Shown here: one piece after another, positions 35,570-46,267 of the stretch
How positions within the stretch are numbered: the first letter of the stretch is position 1
Layout of the letters: the number at the start of each line of letters is the position of its first letter
From: Nipponacmea schrenckii
Lineage: Eukaryota > Mollusca > Gastropoda > Lottiidae
Reading direction: 5' to 3'
Assembly (NCBI GenBank): GCA_030562195.1
Contig: JAUJPP010000005.1
Span: 14,814,826 to 14,878,825, forward strand
Length of the DNA: 64,000 bases
Notes under the pieces: model-generated
Seen by the model: the letters and a program-made list of their open reading frames with translations, nothing else
Databases searched by the model: none
What the model was told of the DNA's origin: nothing
Position numbers and translations under genes: made by a program

Positions 35570-37462
35570 AACATTTTAATACAGATCGGTGTTTAAAAGA
35601 AATAAGCGTATTTTCTTTCCTGAATAAAGAATCGGAATACAACACACGATAAATAAATACTCAGTCCAGTAAATCATTTCATGCTAATGATTGTATACGA
35701 ATTAAGTCCATGCTATTTTATAAATCTTCTTTCTCCCTTTCTTTTGGGGTATTTGCATGCCCATTTTCTACTAATTTTTGGTCTACATTTGGTATTTGAC
35801 GTCTGAAATTGCATTTTTTGTTAGAATTGCTGAGATATTATTCTCTAAATAAAAGTAGTGGTTTTGTGCGCAGTACCAGTGTTGATAAAATGTAGTGGTT
35901 TACTTTCATTTTGACTAGTTCACAATTTTCAAGGTCATGCTATATTGAATTTTTGTACAGAAACCAAGTATTGGCCAGACTTTCATGTGACATATTTGAA
36001 AGTTTTCAACAAGATTTTTGGAAAAAGTTATAGACTGATTTAACATTGAAAGAGATGGCAAATGAATTAACGGTTCAAATCGCATTTCAAGTCCAACTGT
36101 TGTCAAATAGATATATTTTCTATCGAATATAGTTACTCCCCTTTAAGCTGAACTGGTCTTAGATCAATATGAAAATCAATGTTATAGAGGGCCACCATTT
36201 TTCTGACGAATATAATACATGGAAGTATGTTAAAGGGATGGTAAAAAAGGTTTTTTTTAACCTTTTTATGTTTATCACTTTTAGCTTTTGGATTTTGATA
36301 TTTCATAACTATTTAACCAAGGTAACAACAACGTAATAATTGGTTATTTATGGCGGCATTTTAAACTTATAATTTTATTCATATTGCTTCAGTTTATATA
36401 AATCTCGACTACGTCTAAAATTGTTTTGTTATAATCGAAAAGAACACGCATATGACATTCGTGCAAATCAGAGCGCTAAATATCCTGATTAATGCAAATG
36501 GTTTGTTTTGAATACAGTGAGACGTACAATTGACAAATCAAGCTTGGCCAATGAACTTGATATACAAAAATGTAAACAATTTCGTTAAAATTACGTTATT
36601 ATGTGCTGTATACTGATTCATTCTAAATAACCTAGACCTAAAACATATTTTCACATCTGGTCAAAAGATTCCTGAAGCTATTTGGTTTTTTCATGGTTTA
36701 CAATTTTTCAGTGTGCAATAGACCAAAAAGTACATATTGGAAATATACCTTCAGAGAATCACCAACATAATCTTCTATTCCAATTAGGAATTCGTTTATG
36801 TTAAAGAAGACTCAAATAAATTGTAGTGGAGATATAATGATAACGTTTAAAAGGCCAGGAACTTTAAAACCAATGCTTGATGGAAGAGTATCCATTAAAC
36901 ATAATAGTTAAAGGCTCAAATAGGAGAGGAGGCAAGGGTCAGTAATGGTGCTATTGATCGTGTTTGTCTGGTCATTTCGGATCAATCTTTTCCTTATTCG
37001 ACAAACTAGACGTTAATTCACTTCTCTGATACTGAATTCAATGAGACTCGAATTTCTCACTGTCCTCATTATTTTGCTTTCTTTGCATACTACATGGCGT
37101 TTTCTATTTCAAAATATTTTAAGCCAAAACAAACTCATGGGCGAAATCACAAAAGCATTTCAAAATAAATATACATACATGATTTATAATTGTATAGTCA
37201 TGATGCAGGCTGGAAGTAGGCCAGTTGACTGAAGATCACATAACATCATGTTACTACCAGCATCTAAAAAAAAAAAAAAAAGAAACACCAGGGCTTTCAT
37301 TCAGTTTAAACTGGTTCAGTAACCATCCAAGACCAGAATCACAAAAGGTTTAGCATATCACTCATTTAGTAAATCCACCTCCCTCTCCTCTGATTGATCT
37401 ATATATAATCCGGTTCTGTACAATTGCCATTTTCCTACAAGAATGGCGTTTAGTCTACTTTA
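35570..37462. other. AT-rich intergenic sequence
   Basis: No gene, RNA or transposon recognised. Short frames only, with no motif content. Confidence 0.45.
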
Positions 37463-37466
37463 TTAA

Positions 37467-37948
37467 AGGGACACAGTCTTGATTTGTTTCGGACAATCAT
37501 CCGACAGCCTCAAACACATGAAATCTTTTGCTTAGCTAATCAGAAATAGTCTACGGGGCTTACCTTTGAAATTTGAGCCTTCAAATCCATGTGTATCAAT
37601 AATTATCCGTGTTTGAAAATCATAATGTCTTAAGATATTACGAACGTCCCGCCATATTGGAAAACGGTTCGTCTATCAAAGAGTTATAAATAGACTAATG
37701 CGCAGGCCCACACTGACAAAACAAAAAAGAAAGTAATAACAATTGTAGACTTTGTCAACAGGACACACAATTTTCAGACTGAATGGAGACCAGCCGCGTA
37801 CAGCACGGAAAAAAATATAAAGTGAAATTTTTTATTTGAGGTATATTTCAAGTTATTTTGCGATTTTCTAAGAGCTTGAGTATTTCTGAGGACTGTTTAA
37901 ATGTAACAAAGGCCCAAAACGACCCCTAAAAATCAAGATTGTGTCCCT
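37467..37948. mobile_element. 482 bp MITE with ~19 bp inverted repeats and TTAA target duplication
   Basis: The left terminus AGGGACACAGTCTTGATTT is mirrored by AAATCAAGATTGTGTCCCT at the right (one mismatch). TTAA directly flanks both ends (37463-37466 and 37949-37952). No protein is encoded. The TTAA duplication suggests mobilisation by a piggyBac- or Kolobok-like transposase; which one is not determinable here. Confidence 0.85.
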
Positions 37949-38179
37949 TTAAACCATCATTTGTTTCATTGTCCCATGTTTATGATTGTGATAATAGTCC
38001 GTGATGTGGACAGTATGATAGTAGAAATTTTCCACGCGCACTTAAAAGAATTATAAAGAGATAAAATTTTGAAGTAATCTGTTTTTTGAAGTTGGCACGT
38101 TGCCCTTTAAATTTCTTTGTTTCTCCGATACGTGTCAAGAAAGTCTTTGATAAGGGAGAAAAATGTTCGACGGATTCAT

Positions 38180-38700
38180 TTGCTTGTGTTTCCATCAACA
38201 TTCAAATCGTTTTATAGAACAAAAGCAATAATTCATATTCAATTTATTTTTATATTTTCATACATAGATGATAACAAACAATTTCAGCTAGTTTCCTTAA
38301 ATTCCTTAAAGATTTGAGCCTCGTAGAGTGTTTAGAAGGGAATAATTCATGTGATATATTATTCAATATATTTCATTTTCAAAATATTCATTTTTGGGTG
38401 ATAATTGACCATTCCACCAAGTTTGTCAATATACGTAAAGAACTATGCCTTGTAGAGTGTTTTCGAGCAAAATTCGAACGCGTTTTAAAGAACAGAGCTT
38501 CAAATTGCTCAAAATTTAAAGTATTTTCAAAAACAAGGGCAATGACTGATATAAATAAATATTTTTCAAATTCACTGATTTTCATCCATGTATTATGCAA
38601 CACACGTCAAAATATTGAACACTCACACACGATGACATAGAAATCCGTCAAGGATTGTGCCTTCTAGAGTGTTTACGACCATATACGCCCCACATTTCAT
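38180..38700 (+). repeat. Diverged copy of the ~140 bp tandem repeat family
   Basis: Recurring segments (AACAAAAGCAATAATTCAT, AGTTTCCTTAAATTCC, GCCTCGTAGAGTGTTTA) appear three to four times and end with GACCATATACGCCCCACATT, the same ending as the 29.4-29.95 kb repeat. The open frames here are by-products of the repeat. Confidence 0.65.
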
Positions 38701-38704
38701 GTAG

Positions 38705-41175
38705 CCGTTTAAAAAAACAATTATCTTATTTGTAATTTTTGCCTAGAATCTTTCAGGTGAACAATTGTCCGATGAGCAAATATCCTACACACGACAAAAT
38801 CACAGATGATATCCTTTGATTTTGATTTTACGCGACCTTATAAACCTCCAGTGACGTCATCCTATTGTTCTTGTGGGATTTTGTATCTCATAGTCAGTCC
38901 CCGGGCTTATATAACAATTGCCTTAGGTTTATTTATAATATAATATAATATATAAAATTATGTAAAGAAACACTCAAAGTTCTAATACGAGATTGGATAG
39001 ATGTCGTAGATGTACAGCTCTAAAAAACAAAACAATTTTTAAGTTTTTTTTTTATAAAAATTCAAATTATATGTACAGGTCTTTTCGCGTTTAACATTAA
39101 CGTCGAGGGGCGCACAAGTTGTAGCATTCTCCATAGTGGCGCGATATCCTGAAGAAATATGAAAATAACTATAATAACTCTACACAATCATTTAATAATC
39201 GTATGATTATAGGTTCCAAAAAAAGAAAAAAAAAGAAAATGATTCAAATGCAAAATGAAATAAAAGGCAACAAATAATCATATTTTCTGTATACTTATTA
39301 CTTTTTCTTTTGATCCAAAAAATTAATTTTTCTGAGTACAGTGAAAGGCACAACTTTATCAGATATGGGCTGTCTCGACTCATTCTCACAATTCTTCTCC
39401 ATCGCATGAAATGATTGTGGTCATCTTTCTTGTAACTTCCTTATCCTTATCCATTTCGGGCTTCAAGAAATTCATCGTCTTCAAATAAATTTATGACCAT
39501 ACCATTCCCTCTCAGTGATGACTGAATCGCTGCGAATAGTACATAAATGCTATTGGCAGGATAACCGGAACCATTTTGAAGCATCAAAGATAAAGTATTT
39601 CAGGAAAGTATTCAAACATTCTTTATTCATTCTCAATAATAGTATGCACAAGCATTTTCCGGGTAATTTCAATTTGTCTTTCATTGGCCGCTGTCGTCTT
39701 TCTTCCTGCCACCTTGGAAAACGGACACTCCCCAAGAGTTCCGATATTTTTCGGGACACGCACCTCTAAATTTTCTTTTCTATATCTTTTATCACATAAA
39801 GGCTCCCCAAATCGGTACTTAGTCGTCTCTCACCGTTTCCTTTGATGTAAATACAGACTGCGTCAGGAAAATTTCGTCTCCGCTGTCCATCGCATGTTTT
39901 CTGAATAAAGTACAGATTACAACTGACAAACCACTAACTCTAGCAAGTTGTGTTTGCGCGACCCGACTTCTTAATGGATTGAAATTTTAGCTGCCGATAA
40001 AAAAAATTAACGTCCAGAATCGGTTTATAAGTCAAGATAAATCTCTTTCCCTCGGGTTTTTACATTTAAAACTCTATCCCTCGGAGCAAGGCCCTCGGAA
40101 TGCGGAATTTTGAATATCATAAAAAACCATCGGCCCTGTTTTATTCTACACTAAATTTATGTCTGTGTGGTTTGAAGGGAAATAACGAAAACCGTACTCT
40201 CTTGGAAATACATGTCAGACTGATTCTAGAAAATATTTGCGTAGGCTTTGCCATGGGGCAATTGTATTAGAACTATGTATTTTCAGATCGTTATTCATTA
40301 AAACGGCTGCTCAAACGAAAAGCAAGATTGATTTTTCAATGGAATTATGAAGTGACGTACAGTTGTCGATCTGCTTTAGATTTGTTCCTGAAGAACAGTG
40401 GAATTGAAAGAAATCTTTTATAAAGAGCTACTGTAGAAAAAAAAAGTTTTCTTTTCAAGATGATATCCTTTTTCAGATTCAATTTCCTTCCAGTCAAAAT
40501 AAATCAGTGGTAATTAGAATTAATAAAATAGTTGTATGGTACCACCAAGAACGATTCCTTGAAATAAATGTAATGAATGCATTAAAAATCGAAAAATAAT
40601 TCAAATATGATTGTTCAATAGTTGTCATCTTCTAGTTTACCTGGGCTTTTTTTCGTGGTTTTTATTTGGCGGTTTATCAAATTATTTTAAAGTATATATA
40701 GGCATACCTTAAAAGTTTGCAATTATAACACCAGAGCTGTGAACAGCACCGAGCATGAGAAATGATACTTTTCTCTATGGCTGCAATACCTTTTGGAACT
40801 TTGAGCTTTCTGCAGCCCAGTGTTAACTCAACCGTTTTAGTCTTAATATAATAACTTAAACGGTGAATCTGTTATTAATGTATCGTTATCGTATTATTAT
40901 TTCTAAAGCTTCATGGGAGCTATAATATACAGGTATGTGTGAAATTTGAACGAATGTGACGGAATGTTTTTACTGATCTAAAAGTGTCCCACCTTCTGTA
41001 GTGTAATGTTCAACAAGTCTTTTGAAACAATTTACTATTGGCAAATAATAATTAACCTAGTAATACATTTTCATTCATTATATTAATATAATCTACAAGA
41101 TTCTTCTAATTCGACTAATCTTTCTAACATTTGAAGAAATAAATCCAATCGATAAAGGGGTGGTCCATCACGTTA
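38705..41175. other. Intergenic sequence without a recognised gene
   Basis: AT-rich, with a (TATAA)n-like stretch near 38935. The overlapping frames on both strands around 39515-39769 are in slightly more GC-rich sequence but match nothing I recognise. Confidence 0.4.
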
Positions 41176-41529
41176 TTAGTCTTTTCTTAAATATTCATAG
41201 CAATGTGTTCTACATTTAAAATCGGTGTAAGTTTGCAATGTGAAAATGTATACCCTGCTTCTAATGTCCATTATTTTCATCACAGTATATGCATTTTCTG
41301 TAAAATCTTGTATTGTAAGACCCTGTAATGTTTTTAATCTGCTTAACGCAACATAAGCTTGACGAGTTTGAAATATTCTATGAAGAAACAATACGCCTCT
41401 ACCAAGACTAAGACCTTGTGCTTTGTGAAAAGTAACTGCATAAGCGAGTTGTAATGGAAACTGGCATCTAACATCGCTTTTGTAGTCTATTTGACGCAAT
41501 TTGACTTTATGACCTATTACAGAATCTTC
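41176..41529 (-). pseudogene. C-terminal fragment of a PIF1-like helicase
   Basis: The minus-strand frame is open from a stop at 41530-41532 to 41176 and reads [17 protein letters not shown], then [19 protein letters not shown], then [15 protein letters not shown]. The last two are superfamily 1B helicase motifs V (TFHKAQG, as in TxHKSQG) and VI (AYVALSR), which contact ATP and DNA in PIF1 family enzymes. The N-terminal motifs (Walker A/B) are absent. PIF1-type helicases are part of the Rep-Hel protein of Helitrons and Helentrons, and also occur as cellular genes and in large DNA viruses. No Rep motif is seen here, so a Helitron origin is only plausible. Confidence 0.7.
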
Positions 41530-41889
41530 TTATTTTACATACCAGACTACGTCACAATAAATGTCTTCTTAACACTCACAGATTCTTCATGCACATACCT
41601 GATAATCCGTCCTGCTCTTGAGGACACCCTTTTGAACACAATCTTCTATACTGTCGAAATTACCCTCTGTTAAGAAACCGAACTATCTTCTTCCTCCTGC
41701 ACACAAAACCATGACATGATTTAAACAATGTTTATTGAATTGTCAATCCGTCTACATATACAAGAATAAATTTAAAATAAAAAAAATAAGAAGCCACAGT
41801 AGAATTAGGAGTGAAGGAGGTGTCAGATAGTCATCTGATTGCAGACATGACTTTCGTGACGTTCACGTGAAAAAACCACAGTCACTCGT

Positions 41890-43532
41890 CGACTAGTATC
41901 AACATGACAATGGAGTATAGCATGTAGCTCAAAATACCTAGCGACATACAGGTATAGATTGTAGATCAAAGGATCAACATACCAATTGAGTATAGCAAAT
42001 AGATCATAGTATTAACAAACCCGGTGAATATAGCATGTAGATCATAGTATCAACAAACCAGGTGAATATAGCATGTAGATCATAGTATTAACAAACCAGA
42101 TAAGAACAGAATGTAGGTCATAGTATCAACAAACCAGGTGAATATGGCATGTAGAATATAGTATCAACAAATCAGGTAAGAACAGAATGTAGTACCAGCA
42201 AACCGGGTGAATATAGCTTGTAGATCCTAGTATCAACATACCACGGAAGTATAAAATGTAGATTTTAGTATTAGCAAACCAGGTAAGAATAGAATGTACA
42301 TCATAGTATCAACAAACCAAGTTAGTAAAGAATGTAAATCATAGTATCACTAAACCAAGTTAGTAAAGAATGTAAATCCTAGTATCAACAAACCAAGAGA
42401 TTAGAAAAAGTAGCTCATGGTTTCTACAAGCCAAGGGGGAATAACATAATATAGATCATAGTATCAACAATCCAGCTAGTCAAAGTATTAAACCACGTGA
42501 TTATAGAATGAAGCCTATAGTATCGCCAAACCGGATGATTATGAGATACATCATAGTATCAATAAACAAGGTGATTATTGGATGTAGATCATAGTTTCAG
42601 TATGCCAAGTATAGATTGTAGATAATAGTATCAACAAGTGAGTGTGGAATTTAGATCATTGTATACAAAAAAAAGATAAGTATAAGATGTGTATCATAGT
42701 AACAATAAACAATGTGAGTATAGGGTGTAAAACAAACTATCAACAAACCAGGTGAGTATAGGATGTAGATCAAAGTATTAAACCACGTGGTTATAGACTG
42801 AAGACCATAGTATCAACAAATCGGGTGAGTATAAGATGTAGATCATAGTGAGTGTGGAATGTTGAACATAGTATCAACAAACTAGATGAGTATAGAATTT
42901 AAAATATAGTATCAACAAACCAGGTGAGTATAGGATGTAGATCATAGTATCATAGTATCAATAAACAATGTGAGTATAGGGTGTAGATCATAGTATCATA
43001 GTATCAATAAACAATGTGATTATAGAATGTAGATAATAGTATCAACAAACCAGGTGAGTATAGGATGTAGATCAAAATATTAAACCACATGATTATAGGA
43101 TGTAGATCATAGAATCAACAAACCAGATGAGTATATAATTTAGATTATAGTAACAAACAAAATTACTATATGATGTAGATCATATTATCAAAAAAACAAG
43201 TGAGTATCGGTCGTAAATTATAGTATCAACAAATCAGATGAGTATAGAATGTAGATCAAAGTATTAAACCACGTGATAATAGAATGAAGACCATAGTATC
43301 AACAAACCAGGTGAGTATAGAATTTAGATTATAGTATCAATAAACAAGGTGAGTATAGGATGTAGATCATAGTTTCAGTATACCAACTATAGATTGTAGA
43401 TAACAGTAGGATGTGGGCCATAATATCAGCAAACCAACTAAGTATAGGATGTTTAACAGGTAAGTGTGGAATGAAGATCATAGTATCATAAAACCAGATG
43501 AGCATAAGATGATGATCATAGTATCAATAATT
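41890..43532 (+). repeat. ~38 bp minisatellite, about 40 degenerate copies
   Basis: The consensus reads approximately ATAGTATCAACAAACCAG then GTGAGTATAGGATGTAGATC, repeating every 38-39 bp with many substitutions and short deletions. Several units contain the exact string CAGGTGAGTA (for example near 42750, 42921, 43041 and 43308). It ends at the edge of a minus-strand coding-like fragment. Confidence 0.9.
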
Positions 43533-43879
43533 TGGATAAGCAGGACCATTTTGTTGGTGAACGGTTGGATCTGGTGAAGTGACTTGATACCTGTCCCTCG
43601 GTTTATGGGATAACAATTCTGTTGCCCTTGATAACAGCTCGGATATGCTGCTATATGAATGTACAGATTCCAGCTCAACTTCATAATCACTACATTCGTC
43701 ACACATATGATTCAAAATATCGATAACTTCTTTATTATGACGGATGACATTGTATACTGCTGTTCTGATACTATCTGTTTGCTTCTCATGTGGCACTTTT
43801 GTCAAATGAGTTGACTCTGAACATCAGAACTGGCTGTTGACTGATTCTGACCGACCCCCGATTCTTGATTGTCACTCAT
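43524..43879 (-). pseudogene. Unidentified coding-like fragment, frameshifted, ending at the minisatellite
   Basis: On the minus strand an ATG at 43879 opens MSDNQESGVGQNQSTASSDV and runs about 25 codons to a TGA. The neighbouring frame then stays open from about 43823 to 43524 and reads KVPHEKQTDSIRTAVYNVI, with later segments ILNHMCDECSDYEVELESV and ISELLSRATELLSHKPRDR. The composition (polar, helix-forming, Ser/Gln-rich N terminus) looks like real protein. The stop lies within a few bases of the minisatellite edge, so the 3' part seems lost. The family is not recognised; a gag-like or other transposon ORF is a guess. Confidence 0.35.
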
Positions 43880-44792
43880 CGTTCCACCAAATCGATTATC
43901 AAGGGATGAAACTTGGATACTAACCACGACTCTGTCTACCATATGTGTCTACCATATGTTTAGGATGCGATGAGATGGACGATGAAGATCGTAGTGATGT
44001 GTCTAAAATATTTATTCAACATGATCGATGACAAATGATGATGTGGCAGTGTTGAGCAGGCTCTGTTTTGTCGTCCCGGACAACCGAGTTATGTTTCGTG
44101 GTCAATCGAGTCATTCGGATCATCGTTCACGAACATTACCTGTAGTCTGAAAACGATCCCAAACAAATGTGAAAATAATATTATTGCCGATCAATAATTA
44201 ATATTATTAATTAACAAGTTCGAACAGAATTATAATGTGCAAATTCACAGCTTTAAATCAATATATAAATCAATTTGTATAAATAAATTTGTATAAATAA
44301 ACTTTACCAAAAAGTTTAGAGGTCATGTTACAGGTCAAATTGTATTGATTTGTAGGTTAATGGTAATTTTTTTGTAATACTAATAACAACTAATTTTTAT
44401 GGATAAACAATTTCAGAATTTATTTATTCTGGGACGTTTTAAAAAGTGTTCTAATGTCATTATCTTTTGTTTAATACTTAGATTTTGACATTTCTGGTTG
44501 AAGTATCCCATTCAATCAAAACAAGTCAGTAAGACATAGTAACGTAAACTGGCATTAATGGATAACTATATTATATTATACTGAAAAATAAACTTTGCAG
44601 TATAATAAATCATGTACATGTACACTCATTTGCATTAAAAAAACATAGCAATTATACAAAATGTAGGAAAAGGGCTCTTAAGGTCCAGAGATGGACTGAC
44701 CGATGACACACTAAGCGTGTTAAAAGACCGTCTATCGCACGAGCTGAAAAATTCAAATCATACGGACGTGCCACAGACGCTTAACAATCAAA
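43880..44792. other. Intergenic sequence
   Basis: AT-rich with no recognised gene. TACCATATGTGTC is duplicated near 43940. The stretch around 44685-44790 precedes the Harbinger remnant and may include its untranslated end. Confidence 0.4.
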
Positions 44793-45301
44793 ATGGCGGC
44801 AAATAGACTTATACTTTTCAAAATGATTTTAACTTTAGCACGCCGGAGACGCATGTTAAAAGTGCGTATATTCACTGCATTAGCAAACCATTACAATGTT
44901 AAAATCTGGATGTTGAATTTAACCATGATGAACACCCGACAGTAATCTCCTAGAGTTCGTGCTTGTCGTAGATTGCCAGGAAACACAGGTCGGTTCAGTC
45001 TAGCCTTCAAGGATTAAAATGATAAAAGGTGTAAGAAAACATTTAGATTTCGAAAGAGACATTCTCCTTCATCTTAGAAAAGATCAAACACCGTCTTGAA
45101 AGAAGTTTTAACCGCAATGCTGATAAGCCCCGAAAAAAGATTTGCCATCGCTCTTGAAAGACTGTTACACGGGGATTATTTCTACACAATTTCGGAAATG
45201 ACTGGATTTGGTGAACAACAGTTCGAAACATCACAAGAGAGGTCACCGAGGCATTGGTGGAAACAATGTGGCACTATTGTATAAGTTGTACCATACCATG
45301 A
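44793..45301 (+). pseudogene. Decayed PIF/Harbinger transposase (HARBI1-like), N-terminal half
   Basis: The reading must be followed across three frames. An ATG at 44793 (context CAAAATGG) opens MAANRLIL with an RRRR cluster, typical of Harbinger transposase starts; stops lie at 44943 and 45017 in this frame, which continues to KRCKKTFR near 45045. The next frame gives ISKETFSFILEKIKHRLERS (about 45050-45110). The next gives ISPEKRFAIALERLLHGDYF and YTISEMTGFG (about 45120-45214). A further shift gives TVRNITREVTEALVETMW (about 45218-45275). ISPEKR, GDY and the EMTG...STV helix-turn-helix-like segment are conserved in HARBI1-type proteins. The catalytic DDE half is not seen downstream. At least three frameshifts and two stops make it non-functional. 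Confidence 0.75.
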
Positions 45302-45549
45302 AAAAAGCAATAGATTCAATTGTGAAAATAAGATTTCATAAATATCATACAAGTGTTTTCCTTTTTTTAAATTTAAATTTCAAAGAGGAAATAATTTTTT
45401 TGTTTATTTGCGACAACTTGTCCTTATGTGTTAAAAATTATTTTCTCTGAAAAATAACCAAATTTTGTGGAAAAAAAGAAAATTAATAAACATAAATAAA
45501 ACCTTTATGATGAGAAATCATCAGAATTCCGATCCAATAGAGAGGTCGA

Positions 45550-45905
45550 CGCATGGAAAGAGAGGGTGTCCTTTTGACAATATTTAAGCAATAAACGGTC
45601 ACCCTATGGCGGTTATTGTCGTATATCAGGACAAAGGTGGGATGGAAAATTGAATGAATGCGCGTTAGCGCATTTATGATTAATTTTCCATCTTCCATCC
45701 TATCTAAAAACGTTTAAAAAAAACCCCAAAAAACGTAAATATAAGCAATAAACGGTCACCCTATGGCGGTTATGGTCGTTTATCAGGACAAAGATGGGCT
45801 GGAAAATTGAATGAATGCGCGTTAGCGTTCCAGCCCACCTTTGTCCTGATATACGACCATAACCGCCACAGTGTTACCGTTTATTGCTTATATTTACGTT
45901 TTCAA
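45550..45905. mobile_element. Foldback element with ~70 bp arms plus an extra arm copy
   Basis: AAACGTAAATATAAGCAATA (about 45731) opens an arm that continues through AACGGTCACC and GGCGGTTATGGTCG to GGGCTGGA near 45804. It is inverted in 45827-45902 (TCCAGCCCACC ... CGTTTTC). A third arm-like segment in the same orientation as the left arm lies at 45585-45650, next to GGATGGAAAATT/AATTTTCCATC inverted sequence (45640-45700). The centre carries AATGCGC-GTTA-GCGCATT, itself a perfect small hairpin. No coding capacity. Confidence 0.8.
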
Positions 45906-46229
45906 AACCTGTCACCACGACAAATCCTACAAAATGATCGATGTTAATAGCGCGACGGCTTTGTTTGTTTACATTGGTGACCTTGTAATACTACGCTCAT
46001 GTTGTGGTGATGAGGTAATGGCAGTTATTGTATCATAAACGCCACATGTATTTGCATTAGTCCAATGAAGAAAAACAATAGCTAATGTAAATATTACATT
46101 AAAAACGCAGATATAAAGAACATCTCAAAGATAACATGCTGTCTACCCCTCATTCGCTTTCCGTTTTCTAGCGCGGTTGTCGGGAACAGGCACACATTTT
46201 CCACCAGATTTTACTTCATTTTGACATTT

Positions 46230-46267
<38 letters not shown>

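Noticed and set aside
41890..43532. CRISPR array
   Set aside because: The window is eukaryotic; the ~38 bp repeats are contiguous and degenerate without unique spacers.
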